DNA of 64,000 nucleotides from Rhodoplanes sp. (GCF_013377085.1 NZ_JACAAX010000015.1:1-64000), one strand, 5' to 3'. Shown: positions 37,686-47,127, counted from the stretch's first letter. Numbers and translations are program-made. The notes: a model not told the origin generated them from the sequence alone.

Positions 37686-37717
37686 GGGCGAAACGATCGC
37701 CGGAGCGGCGGGCGGCG

Positions 37718-38695
37718 TCAATTCCCGGCCGTCGCCAGACGGTCCTCGATCAGCGCGTCGACGGTCGCCTTGACGTCGACGTTCGGGCCGATCACGCCGG
37801 CCTGCTGCAGCGCGAGCCCGGCCGCCAGGATCGAGTCCCGCTGCGGCGCGCCGATGCGGCTGTGGGTCAGCTCGGTGCGTTCCTCGAGCTGCTTCTTCAC
37901 CACGGCCTCGGGCAGCTTGGTCACGGCGACAAACGTCTTCTTCAGGCCTTCGGGGTCGGCCAGCGCCTGCTTGCGGGCCTCCTCGTAGACGGCGAGCACC
38001 CGTTGCACCAGCTCCGGGTGATCCTTCAGGAAGGCCTCGCGGACATTGAGGATGCCCCAGGTGTTGGCCTCCGGCTTGCGGTAGAACAGCGTCGCCCCGT
38101 CCTCCACCTCGGCCTGCGCCATCATCGGGTCGAGCCCGGCCCAGGCGTCGACGTCGCCGCGGATCAGCGCCGTCTTGCCGTCCGGATGCTGGAGGAGCAC
38201 CGGCTGGATGTCGCGCTCGGTCAGCCCGGCGTCGAGCAGCGCGCGGACCAGGAAGATGTGCGGATCGGTGCCGCGGGTGACGGCGACGCGCTTGCCCTTC
38301 AGATCCTTGACCGAGGTGACGGGCGAGTCCTTGCGGGTCACCAGCGCGGTCCATTCGGGTCGCGAATAGACGTAGATCGACTTGATCGGGTTGCCGTTGA
38401 TCCGGGCGACCAGCGCGGCCGAGCCGGCCGTCGAGCCGAAGTCGATCGAGCCGGCATTGAGGAACTCGAGCGCCTTGTTGGAGCCGAGCGTCTGCACCCA
38501 GCGGACCGTGATGCCATCCTTGGCGAGCTCCTTCTCCAGCAGCCCCTTGTCCTTGAGCACCAGCGAGACGGGATTGTAGGTCGCCCAATCGAGGCGGATT
38601 TCCTTGGGTGGATCGGCCGCGAGCGCGGGCCCGCCGAGCGACAGGACGAGGCCGGCGAGAGCACCGGCGGCGGCACGACGCGACATCGACGACAT
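37718..38695 (-). CDS. Sulfonate/nitrate/taurine-type ABC binding protein (SsuA-like)
   Basis: 325 residues from ATG at 38695, four bases after GGAGG; an ATG at 38710 lies before that site. The signal peptide has RRAAAGALAGLVLSLGGPALA. The mature start EIRLDWATYNPVSLVLKDKG and GVDAWAG-type core (IRGDVDAWAGLDPMMAQAEV) match the aliphatic sulfonate binding family. No monooxygenase (SsuD/TauD) is nearby, so the ligand could be another small sulfonate, a pyrimidine or nitrate. Confidence 0.9.
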   Translation of the reverse strand: MSSMSRRAAAGALAGLVLSLGGPALAADPPKEIRLDWATYNPVSLVLKDKGLLEKELAKDGITVRWVQTLGSNKALEFLNAGSIDFGSTAGSAALVARINGNPIKSIYVYSRPEWTALVTRKDSPVTSVKDLKGKRVAVTRGTDPHIFLVRALLDAGLTERDIQPVLLQHPDGKTALIRGDVDAWAGLDPMMAQAEVEDGATLFYRKPEANTWGILNVREAFLKDHPELVQRVLAVYEEARKQALADPEGLKKTFVAVTKLPEAVVKKQLEERTELTHSRIGAPQRDSILAAGLALQQAGVIGPNVDVKATVDALIEDRLATAGN

Positions 38696-39065
38696 GGAAC
38701 CTCCGCACATGAATGGATCGGCCGGGGGTCGAACGGAGTTCGCGGCCCGTCGGGGGAGCGGGTCCGGCGGGCAAAAAGGCTCGCCGGCGGCTGACCAAAA
38801 CCCTGGCGGAGGCCGGGACCGTCGTCAATATCACAGGAATTACTTGTATTTAGCGGTCCGTAGCAGGAACTTCTCCCACCTCTTATCCCGGCAGCAGGTT
38901 GTTCTCTATGTCGCCTTCGCGCGGGGGCCGGCCGCAGCCGGCTCTTCGCGGCCATGGCCGGGCCGGCGTGCCCGCGATGACGGCTCAGATTTTGTGCACG
39001 CGGCGGGCCGGACAGTCCCGCCACGGCGGCCGTGACATGGTCCGCCGGGTTCGCTATCCAGAAGC
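38696..39065. promoter_or_regulatory. Divergent gap between the ssu-type operon and glnD
   Basis: 370 bp without a credible gene. An AT-richer stretch at about 38826-38862 (TCAATATCACAGGAATTACT and TTGTATTTAGCGG) is the only likely promoter area, but no clear -35/-10 pair is visible. A GC hairpin (GGCCGGCCGCAGCCGG, near 38928-38945) follows. Confidence 0.3.
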
Positions 39066-41894
39066 ATGACCGATATTCTCGACAGGCCGACGCGCCCCGC
39101 CTCCGAGCTGTTCGACGTCGCGGCCGTGGCGGCTGACCTCGACGAGCTCGCCCGTGACTATCCCGGGCGCGAGCGCGAGCTGCGCAGCGCGGTGGCGCAA
39201 CGCCTGAAGATCGTGGTCGCCGAGGGGCGGGCCAAGGCCGAGGAGCTGCTGCTCGCCGACAGGCGCGGCCGCCGCTGCGCCGAGCGGCTGTGCCAGATGC
39301 AGGACGCCATCATCGCGCTCCTCTACGACTTCGCCTCGACGCATCTCTACACCAGCCAGAATCCGTCCGAGGCGGAGCACATGGCCGTGGTCGCCACCGG
39401 CGGCTACGGCCGCGGCCTGATGGCGCCCGGCTCCGACATCGATCTCCTGTTCCTGCTCCCCTACAAGCAGACCGCCTGGGGCGAGTCGATCGCCGAGGCG
39501 ATCCTCTACTGCCTGTGGGACATGGGCCTGAAGGTCGGCCACGCCACCCGCTCGGTCGACGAGAGCGTGCGCCAGGCCAAGGCCGACATGACGATCCGCA
39601 CCGCCATCCTGGAGGCGCGCTTCCTGTTCGGCGAGCAGGCGCTGTTCGACGAGCTGGTCGCCCGCTTCGACAAGCAGGTGGTGCAGAGCACCGGCCCGGA
39701 ATTCGTCGCCGCCAAGCTGTCCGAGCGCGAGGAGCGGCTCAAGCGCGTCGGCCAGTCGCGCTATCTGGTCGAGCCCAATGTCAAGGACGGCAAGGGCGGC
39801 CTGCGCGACCTGCACACGCTGTTCTGGATCGCCAAATACGTCTACCGGGTGCACAAGCCCGAGGAGCTGATCGAGCGCGGCGTGTTCGACCGCCAGGAAT
39901 ACAAGCTGTTCGAGCGCTGCGAGGACTTCCTCTGGTCGGTGCGCTGCCACATGCACTTCGTCACCGGCCGCTCGGAGGAGCGGCTGTCCTTCGACATCCA
40001 GCGCGATCTCGCGGTGCGGCTCGGCTACACCGAGCACCCGGGCATGCAGGATGTCGAGCGCTTCATGAAGCACTACTTCCTGATCGCCAAGGACGTCGGC
40101 GACCTCACCGCCATTCTGTGCGCCGGGCTGGAAAGCCGGCACCAGAAGGAGGTGCCGATGCTCAACCGCTTCGTCAACCGGCTGCGCCCGCGGCCGCAGC
40201 GGACCTTGCGCGAGAGCGACGACTTCGTCGTCGACAACAACCGCATCAACATCGCCGATCCTGACGTTTTCCAGCGCGACCCGAAGAACCTGATCCGCAT
40301 CTTTCATCTCGCCCAGAAGCACAGCCTCGCCTTCCATCCGGACGCCATGCGGTCGGTGACCCGCTCGCTCAAGCTGATCGACAAGCATGTGCGCGCCGAT
40401 CCCGAGGCGAACCGGCTGTTCCTGGAAATCCTCACCGGCCGCAACGACACCGAGATCGTGCTGCGGCGGATGAACGAGGCCGGCGTGCTCGGCCGCTTCG
40501 TGCCGGACTTCGGCCGCGTCGTCTCGATGATGCAGTTCAACATGTACCACCACTTCACGGTGGACGAGCACCTGTTGCGCTGCATCGGCGTGCTGGCCGA
40601 GATCGAGGCCGGGCAGAGCGAGGAGTACGGGCTCTCCAACGAGCTGATGCGCACCATCCAGCCGGAGCACCGCGACCTCCTCTATGTGGCGATGTTCCTG
40701 CACGACATCGCCAAGGGCCGGCCCGAGGACCACTCGATCGCCGGCGCCAAGATCGCCCGGCATCTGTGCCCGCGCTTCGGGCTGTCGGCCGCCGACACCG
40801 AGACGGTCGCCTGGCTGGTCGAGTATCACCTGGTGATGTCGGCGATCGCGCAGTCGCGCGACCTCTCCGACCGCCGCACCATCGAGAACTTCGTCCAGAT
40901 CGTGCAGTCGCTGGAGCGCATGAAGCTGCTGACCATGCTGACCACGGCGGACATCAAGGCGGTCGGCCCCGGCGTGTGGAACTCCTGGAAGGCGCAACTC
41001 CTGCGCGCCCTCTATTACGAGGCCGAGCCGGCGCTGACCGGCGGCTTCTCCGAGGTCAACCGGGCGCAGCGCGTCGCCGCCGCGCAGGGGCAGTTCCGCC
41101 ACGAGATCGGAGACTGGTCGCCGGAGGCGCTGGAGAAGTATATCGGCCGGCACTATCCGGCCTACTGGCTCAAGGTCGACATCGCCTCGCAGCTAGGCCA
41201 CGCCAATTTCGTGCACGAGACCGAGGCGGCCGGCCTGCCGCTCGCCACCCGCTGGGCCTTCGATCAGCACCGCGGCGTCACGGTGCTGACCGTGCTGGCG
41301 CCCGATCATCCGTGGCTCTTGTCGGTGATCGCCGGGGCATGCGCCGCGGCCGGGGCCAACATCGTCGACGCGCAGATCTACACGACCACGGACGGGCTCG
41401 CGCTCGACACCATCTCGGTGTCGCGCGAGTTCGAGCGCGACGAGGACGAGTCGCGCCGCGCCGCCCGCATCACCGAAGCCATCGAGAAGGGCCTGCGCGG
41501 CGAGTTGAAGCTGCCCGACGTGGTGGCCAAGCGCGGCCCCGGCAAGGGCCGCATCCGCGCCTTCCGGATCGAGCCCGAGGTGTCGGTCAACAATCAGTGG
41601 TCGCACCGCTACACCGTGGTCGAGGTCTCCGGCCTCGACCGCCCCGGCCTCCTCTACGAGCTGACCACGACGCTGTCGAAGCTGAACCTCAACATCACCT
41701 CGGCGCATGTGGCGACCTTCGGCGAGCGCGCCGTCGACGTGTTCTACGTCACCGACCTGATGGGCGCCCGCATCACCTCGCCGACCCGCATCGCCGCGAT
41801 CAAGCGCGCGCTGCTGCAGCCCTTCACGCCGCGGCCCGAGCGCCCGGACGCATCGACCGGCGCGACGGCCGACGATGCCGCGGCGGTGGGGTAG
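39066..41894 (+). CDS. glnD: Bifunctional PII uridylyltransferase/uridylyl-removing enzyme GlnD
   Basis: 942 residues. It adds or removes UMP on the PII nitrogen regulators according to glutamine level. The nucleotidyltransferase motif GGYGRGLMAPGSDIDLL occupies 112-128 with D124 and D126 as metal ligands. The HD hydrolase domain includes HHFTVDEHLL (near 495) and LHDIAKG (near 545). Two C-terminal ACT domains (VLAPDHPWLLSVIAGACAAA and VVEVSGLDRPGLLYELTTTL) bind glutamine. Length and order are standard for alphaproteobacteria. It is a single-gene unit in this window. Confidence 0.98.
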   Translation: MTDILDRPTRPASELFDVAAVAADLDELARDYPGRERELRSAVAQRLKIVVAEGRAKAEELLLADRRGRRCAERLCQMQDAIIALLYDFASTHLYTSQNPSEAEHMAVVATGGYGRGLMAPGSDIDLLFLLPYKQTAWGESIAEAILYCLWDMGLKVGHATRSVDESVRQAKADMTIRTAILEARFLFGEQALFDELVARFDKQVVQSTGPEFVAAKLSEREERLKRVGQSRYLVEPNVKDGKGGLRDLHTLFWIAKYVYRVHKPEELIERGVFDRQEYKLFERCEDFLWSVRCHMHFVTGRSEERLSFDIQRDLAVRLGYTEHPGMQDVERFMKHYFLIAKDVGDLTAILCAGLESRHQKEVPMLNRFVNRLRPRPQRTLRESDDFVVDNNRINIADPDVFQRDPKNLIRIFHLAQKHSLAFHPDAMRSVTRSLKLIDKHVRADPEANRLFLEILTGRNDTEIVLRRMNEAGVLGRFVPDFGRVVSMMQFNMYHHFTVDEHLLRCIGVLAEIEAGQSEEYGLSNELMRTIQPEHRDLLYVAMFLHDIAKGRPEDHSIAGAKIARHLCPRFGLSAADTETVAWLVEYHLVMSAIAQSRDLSDRRTIENFVQIVQSLERMKLLTMLTTADIKAVGPGVWNSWKAQLLRALYYEAEPALTGGFSEVNRAQRVAAAQGQFRHEIGDWSPEALEKYIGRHYPAYWLKVDIASQLGHANFVHETEAAGLPLATRWAFDQHRGVTVLTVLAPDHPWLLSVIAGACAAAGANIVDAQIYTTTDGLALDTISVSREFERDEDESRRAARITEAIEKGLRGELKLPDVVAKRGPGKGRIRAFRIEPEVSVNNQWSHRYTVVEVSGLDRPGLLYELTTTLSKLNLNITSAHVATFGERAVDVFYVTDLMGARITSPTRIAAIKRALLQPFTPRPERPDASTGATADDAAAVG

Positions 41895-41977
41895 GGGGCG
41901 GCGGGGGACGAGGATACGAGATCCGGATCAGCCGGATGTGGCGGGATGCGCCGTCGACCCGGCTTCGCTGTTCGAGG

Positions 41978-43180
41978 TCATGATCGCCTGACGGGCATTT
42001 CGCGGACCTGCTCGGTCGTGGCCCAGACAGCCAGGGTCAGCGTTCCGGTGACCGCCACCACGATGACCAGCGGCCAAGCGGTCGATGCGAGGAAATGGCC
42101 GACGATGGCGCCGGCTGCTGCGGCAGCGGTCTGCTGCACGAACCCGGCGAGCGACGAGGCCGTCCCGGCACGATCGGGAAACGGCTGCAGCGCGCCGGCG
42201 AGCGCCTGCGGCATCGTCAGTCCCATGCCGGCCAGATAGAGCATCATCGGGAGGACGAACGCGACGGTCGATCCCGGCGCCATCGCGGTCGTCAGCGCCA
42301 GGATGATGGCGCCGGCCGCCAGCGCCGCGGCGCCGAGCCCGATGGTGCGGTTCAGCCCGATTCGCATGACGATGTGCACGGCGAGCCAGGAGCCGGCGAC
42401 CACGCCGATCGCCGCGGCGGCGAAGGCCAGCCCGAACTCGATCGGCGAGAGACCAAAAAAGTCCTGCAGGACGAAAGGGGAGCCGGAGATGTAGGCGAAC
42501 AGGCCGGCATAGCTCAAGGAGATCAGCGCGAGGTGGGCGCGAAAGCCGCGATGGCGGGCGATCACCCCGCAGCCACGGAACAGATCGCCGAGGTGAAAGC
42601 GGCCAGGCGGGCGCGTCGGAAGGGTTTCCGGGAGCAGGCGCCGGACGAGGACGACCGCGACCGCCCCGATGGCGAAGAGAAAATAGAAGCAGGACCGCCA
42701 CCCGAATGCCGCCTGCAGCACGCCGCCCGCCGTCGGCGCCATCACGGGCGCGAGGCCCATGATCATGCCCATGATCGACATCTCCCGGCCGGCGCGTGCG
42801 CCATGGTACAGGTCGCGGACCACGGCCCGTGCGAGAACGGCGGCGCCCGAGGCGCCGATCGCCTGGATGGCCCGCGCGGCGATCAGCCAGCCGATGTCCG
42901 ACGCGACCGCGCACACGAGCGTCGCGGCGCAGAACGCCACCAGGGCGACCAGCAGGACGGGACGGCGTCCGTGGATGTCGGCGAGCGGACCGTAGCCGAC
43001 CTGCCCGAAGGCGAAGCCGACCAGATAGGCCGAGATGGTCCACTGCACCTGTGCGGTCGGGGCAGCCAGCTCGCGCCCGATCTCCGGCAACGCCGGCAGA
43101 TAGAGATCGACCGACAGCGGACCGATGGTGGTCAGAAGCCCGAGCAAGGCCGTCAGGGCGAAGGTGTCGGGACGGAGCAT
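41978..43180 (-). CDS. Bcr/CflA family multidrug efflux MFS transporter
   Basis: 400 residues from ATG at 43180; the longer frame from 43303 overlaps the next gene. Twelve spans are visible. SVDLYLPALPEIGRELAAPT, QVGYGPLADIHGRRPVLLVA and AARAIQAIGASGAAVLARAV are Bcr/CflA signatures (14-span-like drug:H+ antiporter group 1). It exports drugs such as bicyclomycin or chloramphenicol, or natural metabolites. It follows the DUF2218 gene by 16 bp and converges on glnD. Confidence 0.92.
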   Translation of the reverse strand: MLRPDTFALTALLGLLTTIGPLSVDLYLPALPEIGRELAAPTAQVQWTISAYLVGFAFGQVGYGPLADIHGRRPVLLVALVAFCAATLVCAVASDIGWLIAARAIQAIGASGAAVLARAVVRDLYHGARAGREMSIMGMIMGLAPVMAPTAGGVLQAAFGWRSCFYFLFAIGAVAVVLVRRLLPETLPTRPPGRFHLGDLFRGCGVIARHRGFRAHLALISLSYAGLFAYISGSPFVLQDFFGLSPIEFGLAFAAAAIGVVAGSWLAVHIVMRIGLNRTIGLGAAALAAGAIILALTTAMAPGSTVAFVLPMMLYLAGMGLTMPQALAGALQPFPDRAGTASSLAGFVQQTAAAAAGAIVGHFLASTAWPLVIVVAVTGTLTLAVWATTEQVREMPVRRS

Positions 43181-43196
43181 CCGGGCTTCCACCGGC

Positions 43197-43490
43197 TCAT
43201 TCCTCGTCCCCGGTGCGCCATTCGATCGCGGGCGGATCGCGGAACGCAAAGCGGAGAAGGTGTCTTGCGACGACGTCCTGCAGCTCGGCCAGCCGGGCGG
43301 CATCCTCGGCCTCGACCCGCAGCGTCAGAAGGCCGTCGCTCGCCGCGAGGCGGCACACGCCGATCGTGAAGGTGATCCGGCCCGCTTCGGGCGTCACCTC
43401 GACGGGCAGCTTGTGGGCGAAGTGCTTGCAGAGCTGCTGGAGATAGGTGCTCGCGCGGTCGGTTGCGAGGCGCGCGGTCGATCGGGTCAT
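43197..43490 (-). CDS. DUF2218 family protein
   Basis: 97 residues from ATG at 43490; an in-frame ATG at 43505 is an alternative. ASTYLQQLCKHFAHKLPVEV is the DUF2218 signature, with H in KHFAHK. Small proteins of this family often sit beside siderophore-interacting or iron-uptake genes, so an iron link is plausible, but the biochemical role is unknown. It lies immediately upstream of the Bcr/CflA gene and is likely co-transcribed. Confidence 0.8.
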   Translation of the reverse strand: MTRSTARLATDRASTYLQQLCKHFAHKLPVEVTPEAGRITFTIGVCRLAASDGLLTLRVEAEDAARLAELQDVVARHLLRFAFRDPPAIEWRTGDEE

Positions 43491-43663
43491 GTCTTGTGTC
43501 CTCATGAGAGTGCCGGTCGCCGCGCAATCGCCTGCGCAGATCCCGGGCGGGGGTCGAACGCGTCGCGTCTGCGGGGTCGTCGCCACGACCGAAGGGGCGC
43601 GTCTGGCGCGCCCCCCTTGTCGAGTCCTGTCGTCGCGATCTCCGGAAAACGACGTCGCGCCCA

Positions 43664-44803
43664 TCAGCCGAGCTTGAACAGCCTCTTCGCGTTGCCGCCC
43701 AGGATCAGCGCCTTGTCCGGCTCGGAGATCGCCAGGCTGCGGACATAGGCGGCGCCGTCCTGGAACCAGTCGCGCCGGATCGGATACGATCCGCCGTACA
43801 GGATATGGTCGGCGCCGAAGACCTTCACGGCGCATTCGAGCTGCGCCTTTCCCCACTGCGGGGCGCCGGAGAGATCGAAGAAGATGTTGTTCGCGAGGTA
43901 GCGGCGGATCTTTGCGCTCTGGTCCTCGAAACGATCGACCGCGTCCTTGCCCGTGCTGGGCGGCGCCAGCATGTCGGCAAAGGCGAAGAACCCGCCGCCG
44001 AGCATGGAGTGGACGAGCCGCAGGTTCGGGAACTCCTCGAACAGGGGGCTGAACAGCTCGCGTCCGACCGCGGTGCCTTGCGCGATGCAGCGGCCGAACT
44101 GCCGCCGCAGGTTCGGATACTTGACGATCGAGCCGTAGTCGACGGGCATCGGCGTGTGGTGGACGACGACCGGCACGCCGAGACCGGCGAGGAACTTGAA
44201 ATAGGGCCTGAACTCGTCCTCGTCGAGATAGAGCTGGCCGTAATGTGCGGCCATCTGCACGCCGCAGAAGCCGAGATCCTTGATGCACCGCTCCGCCTCC
44301 GCGAGCGCGTCCTTCGAGCCCCAGGGCGGGACGACGGCGAGGGCCTGGAAGCGCCCGGGGTTGCGCTTCACGTGCCGGGCCAGGCCGTCATTGACCGTCT
44401 TGCACGCCTCCAGCCCGAGCCACTCCTGCCAGCACGGCAGGCGCAGGATCGCCTTGTCGATCCTGGCCTGGTCCATGTCGGCGATCTGGCCGTCGGCGCT
44501 GTACTGGTTCTCGGCGTAGTTGAGCACCTCGTATCCGGGGGGCTGCTCGATGACGATCTGGCGCAGCGGCTTGCCCGGCACCGGTGCGACCCCGGCGCGG
44601 ATTCCGTACTCGCGCGGCACGGATCCCACGAAGGCCGACAGCAACCGCTCGTCCGTGAACAGCGTTTCGGGAAGCCAATGCATGTTGGCATCGATCACCG
44701 GGCCGGCCACCGGCTGGGCCTGTGCGGTCGTCGCTCCCATGGCGCCGGCCAGGGCGCCCGCGGCGGCGAGCTGCATGACGTCGCGTCTGCTGTGGTTTTC
44801 CAT
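43664..44803 (-). CDS. Tat-exported amidohydrolase-fold (amidohydrolase_2) protein
   Basis: 379 residues from ATG at 44803, six bases after GAGGAG; 17 extra codons to 44854 are possible but would bury the signal. The Tat-type signal has SRRDVMQLAAAGALAGAMGA. The TIM-barrel amidohydrolase_2 fold shows PVVVHHTPMP, LVHSMLGGGFF and HILYGGSYPIRRDWF. The first metal motif reads NMH instead of HxH, and the late GSDYP aspartate position reads serine (GGSYP). Family members are decarboxylases or hydrolases; with these changes the metal site may differ. It is divergent from marR, which probably represses it. Confidence 0.82.
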   Translation of the reverse strand: MENHSRRDVMQLAAAGALAGAMGATTAQAQPVAGPVIDANMHWLPETLFTDERLLSAFVGSVPREYGIRAGVAPVPGKPLRQIVIEQPPGYEVLNYAENQYSADGQIADMDQARIDKAILRLPCWQEWLGLEACKTVNDGLARHVKRNPGRFQALAVVPPWGSKDALAEAERCIKDLGFCGVQMAAHYGQLYLDEDEFRPYFKFLAGLGVPVVVHHTPMPVDYGSIVKYPNLRRQFGRCIAQGTAVGRELFSPLFEEFPNLRLVHSMLGGGFFAFADMLAPPSTGKDAVDRFEDQSAKIRRYLANNIFFDLSGAPQWGKAQLECAVKVFGADHILYGGSYPIRRDWFQDGAAYVRSLAISEPDKALILGGNAKRLFKLG

Positions 44804-44857
44804 CTCCGGCTCCTCGTCGATCGAGATGTGTGTTGGAACCTCATGTATCTTCATGGG

Positions 44858-44896
44858 AAGATATAGCTTGCAAATATCTTTCTGGCAAGATATATA
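44858..44896. promoter_or_regulatory. Overlapping divergent promoters with MarR-type operators
   Basis: Toward marR: -35 TTGCAA (44868-44873), 17-bp spacer, -10 TATATA (44891-44896). Toward the amidohydrolase: -35 TTGCCA (44888-44883), 17-bp spacer, -10 TATATC (44865-44860). AAGATAT at 44858-44864 and 44887-44893 flank ATATCTT at 44874-44880, giving two inverted repeats that share the middle copy. The second (ATATCTT-N6-AAGATAT) lies between the marR promoter boxes. Repressor binding here would silence both genes. Confidence 0.72.
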
Positions 44897-44925
44897 AGAT
44901 GAAAAGATCGTAAGGAGCTGAGCTG

Positions 44926-45444
44926 ATGAAATCGGGTCGTCGCCGGACTGCGGACGATCTCTTGAAGGCGAGAGCCGTGAACTGGCCCGAGGCCGTGTCG
45001 CCGATCACCCATCTGATGGTACGCATCTTTCGGTTCAGTACTCTGGTTCGCGACAACGCCACCCGTCGGGTGGCGGCGCACGAGCTCACCTTCACCGAGT
45101 TCGAGGTGCTGGTCACGCTCAGGAGCGCGCCGCCGCCGCACGAGCTCGCCCCGACCGACCTCTACACCGCCGTCCTGATCACGTCGGGGGGCCTGACCAA
45201 GGTTCTCTACGCGCTCGAGGACAGAAAGCTGGTCACGCGGGGCGAAGGCGGCGCGGATCGGCGAAGCAAGCCCGTGCGCCTGACGGCCAAAGGGCGCGTG
45301 CTCGCCGAGCGCGTGATGGCGGACGTGATGCGCAGCGACGAGGCGCTGGTCGCCAACGGGCTTTCGGACACGGAGGTCGAGCGTTTGACCAAGTTGTTGT
45401 GCAAGCTGCTCGCCAGGCTCGAGCCGGGCGGAAGTGACGCGTGA
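44926..45444 (+). CDS. MarR family transcriptional regulator
   Basis: 172 residues. The winged helix region includes LTFTEFEVLVTLRSAPPPHE, LYTAVLITSGGLTKVLYALE, DRKLVTRGEGGADRRSKPVR and LTAKGR, the last two being the wing and following helix of MarR proteins. AGGAG lies nine bases before the ATG. The upstream inverted repeats indicate autoregulation and control of the divergent amidohydrolase gene. The PepSY gene follows after 39 bp and may be co-transcribed. Confidence 0.92.
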   Translation: MKSGRRRTADDLLKARAVNWPEAVSPITHLMVRIFRFSTLVRDNATRRVAAHELTFTEFEVLVTLRSAPPPHELAPTDLYTAVLITSGGLTKVLYALEDRKLVTRGEGGADRRSKPVRLTAKGRVLAERVMADVMRSDEALVANGLSDTEVERLTKLLCKLLARLEPGGSDA

Positions 45445-45483
45445 GCAAAAGCAAGTGATGCGTGAGCAAGACGAGAGGCGATC

Positions 45484-46392
45484 ATGAAAGCGTGGTTCTT
45501 CAAGTTTCACCGGTGGCTGGCGCTGGTCTTCGCGCTGCCGCTCGCCGTCGTGATCGTCACCGGACTGATCCTGTCCTTCGAGCCTTGGCTCGTCACCCGT
45601 GCCATCCAGCCCGACACGCTGAACCCGCAGAAGATCCAGGCTCTCTTGAGCCGGCACGACCCCGGCGGGCAGGTGCGCGCCCTCTCCTATCGAAGCTACG
45701 ACCAGGCGATCGTCCTGGGGGCGGGGCGCGGCGGCGGCATCGTGGTCGATGCCGTCTCCGGGCAGGTGCAGGCCGGATCATCGGTGCTGGCGAGCGTCCT
45801 GGGGGCCTCCAGAGGATTGCACGAGGCGCTTCTGGCCAATGCCGGCTGGCTCGTCACCACCTCGACGGCAGCGATGCTGATCATCGCGATTCTCGGGACG
45901 CTGATGGGCTGGCCGCGTCTCGCCAACACGCTGGCGGGATGGCACAAGGCGATGGCGTGGGGGCTCCTGCCGCTCGTCGTGCTGTCGCCACTGACCGCTC
46001 TGCTGATGGCCGCGGGTGTGACGTTCACGACGCTGCCGCCGGCCGCTCCCGCGGCCCAGGGCCCGCCGTTGACGCTGCCGGCGGCCGTGCAGATCCTCGG
46101 CCGGGACCACGACCTCTCGACACTGATCTGGATGCGGCCGATGGGCGGGCGCCTGCTGGCGCGTCTCGCCGAAGGCGGCGAGTATACGCTTTATGCCGTG
46201 ACGAACGACGGCGCCACGGCGCTGCAGCGCAACTGGCCGCGCCTGTGGCACGAGGGGAATTTTGCCGGCGCGTGGTCGGCCGCCATGAACGTCATCATCT
46301 CCGTCGCCATGATCGGCCTGCTCACGACCGGCCTCTGGATCTGGCTGCGGCGGACCCTGAGACGGCGGGCTCGGCGGTCGAGCCCGGCTTGA
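45484..46392 (+). CDS. PepSY-associated transmembrane protein
   Basis: 302 residues. FKFHRWLALVFALPLAVVIV with the conserved HRW and TGLILSFEPW at the N-terminus, a PepSY-like periplasmic stretch (about 35-105), then spans near 118-140, 155-175 and 268-288 identify the PepSY-TM family. Relatives work in ferric-siderophore or haem-linked electron transfer at the inner membrane, using conserved histidines such as those in LANTLAGWHKAMAWG. The iron link agrees loosely with the nearby DUF2218 gene. Confidence 0.82.
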   Translation: MKAWFFKFHRWLALVFALPLAVVIVTGLILSFEPWLVTRAIQPDTLNPQKIQALLSRHDPGGQVRALSYRSYDQAIVLGAGRGGGIVVDAVSGQVQAGSSVLASVLGASRGLHEALLANAGWLVTTSTAAMLIIAILGTLMGWPRLANTLAGWHKAMAWGLLPLVVLSPLTALLMAAGVTFTTLPPAAPAAQGPPLTLPAAVQILGRDHDLSTLIWMRPMGGRLLARLAEGGEYTLYAVTNDGATALQRNWPRLWHEGNFAGAWSAAMNVIISVAMIGLLTTGLWIWLRRTLRRRARRSSPA

Positions 46393-46432
46393 CGATCCCG
46401 CCGCTGATCGCCGTCGCGGGCGCCGCGCCGCC

Positions 46433-46996
46433 TCACCCCGCCTGCGCGCGCGCCTTCTCGACGATCTCCTCGGCGGTCGGCGGGTTGGCCGGATGGAAGC
46501 TGAGACAGAGCGGCGTCCTCACCTTCACGGGGCGGCGCATGCCTTCGGTCGAAAAATAGAACTCTCCGCGCGCCAGCCGGCCGATGTCGTCCGCCGCGCC
46601 GCCCTTCGCAGCCATCAGCTCGCGCGTCGCCTCGATGGTCGCCGGTGAGCTCATGCGCCCGTAGAAATGCGTCGTGCAGTTCGACACGATCTTGTTGTCG
46701 ATGCCCTTCGGGGTCTGGGTCGCCAGCACCATGCCGAGCCCGTATTTGCGGGCCTGGGCAGCGAGCGACAGCGCGCTTGCCTTGCACGCGGTGCCGGCCT
46801 GCGACGGCACGAAGTTCTGGGCCTCGTCGAGCACGTAGAGGCGTCCGCTCGGGCTCGGGTGGCGCTTGATCCACGTGAACAGCGTCATCTGCAACTGGTT
46901 GACGAAGGCGTCGCGTGCCTCGTCGCTCCCCAGCCCCGACAGGTTGACGACCGAGATGCGCGTCTTGCCGGACGGGCTCTCGAACAGCGTCGCCGC
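46433..46996 (-). pseudogene. C-terminal remnant of a HerA-type (DUF87) ATPase
   Basis: About 187 codons with clear homology to the C-terminal part of HerA-like hexameric ATPases: Walker B GRLYVLDEAQNFVPS, sensor region YGLGMVLATQTPKGIDNKIV, NCTTHFYGRM and ARGEFYFSTEGM. The Walker A half is absent. Upstream of about 46996 the same frame is arginine-rich noise. A short sensible stretch (SDPFVVATGTSATLKLGVLS) sits in a different frame at about 47000-47060, suggesting a frameshifted and truncated gene. It follows the FtsK-nuclease gene on the same strand. It may be expressed as a fragment but cannot bind ATP as a normal HerA. Confidence 0.72.
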
Positions 46997-47127
46997 GCCG
47001 CGCTGAGGACGCCGAGCTTGAGAGTGGCGCTCGTGCCCGTCGCGACGACGAACGGGTCGCTCGCGGCGACACCTGGGCAGCGGGGAAACGAAGCGGGGAC
47101 GCCTCTGTCTCAGCCCTGGCCAGTTGC

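Noticed and set aside
41921-41937. ATCCGG-N5-CCGGAT hairpin after glnD as a terminator
   Set aside because: Only a 6-bp stem and no T-run; too weak to call.
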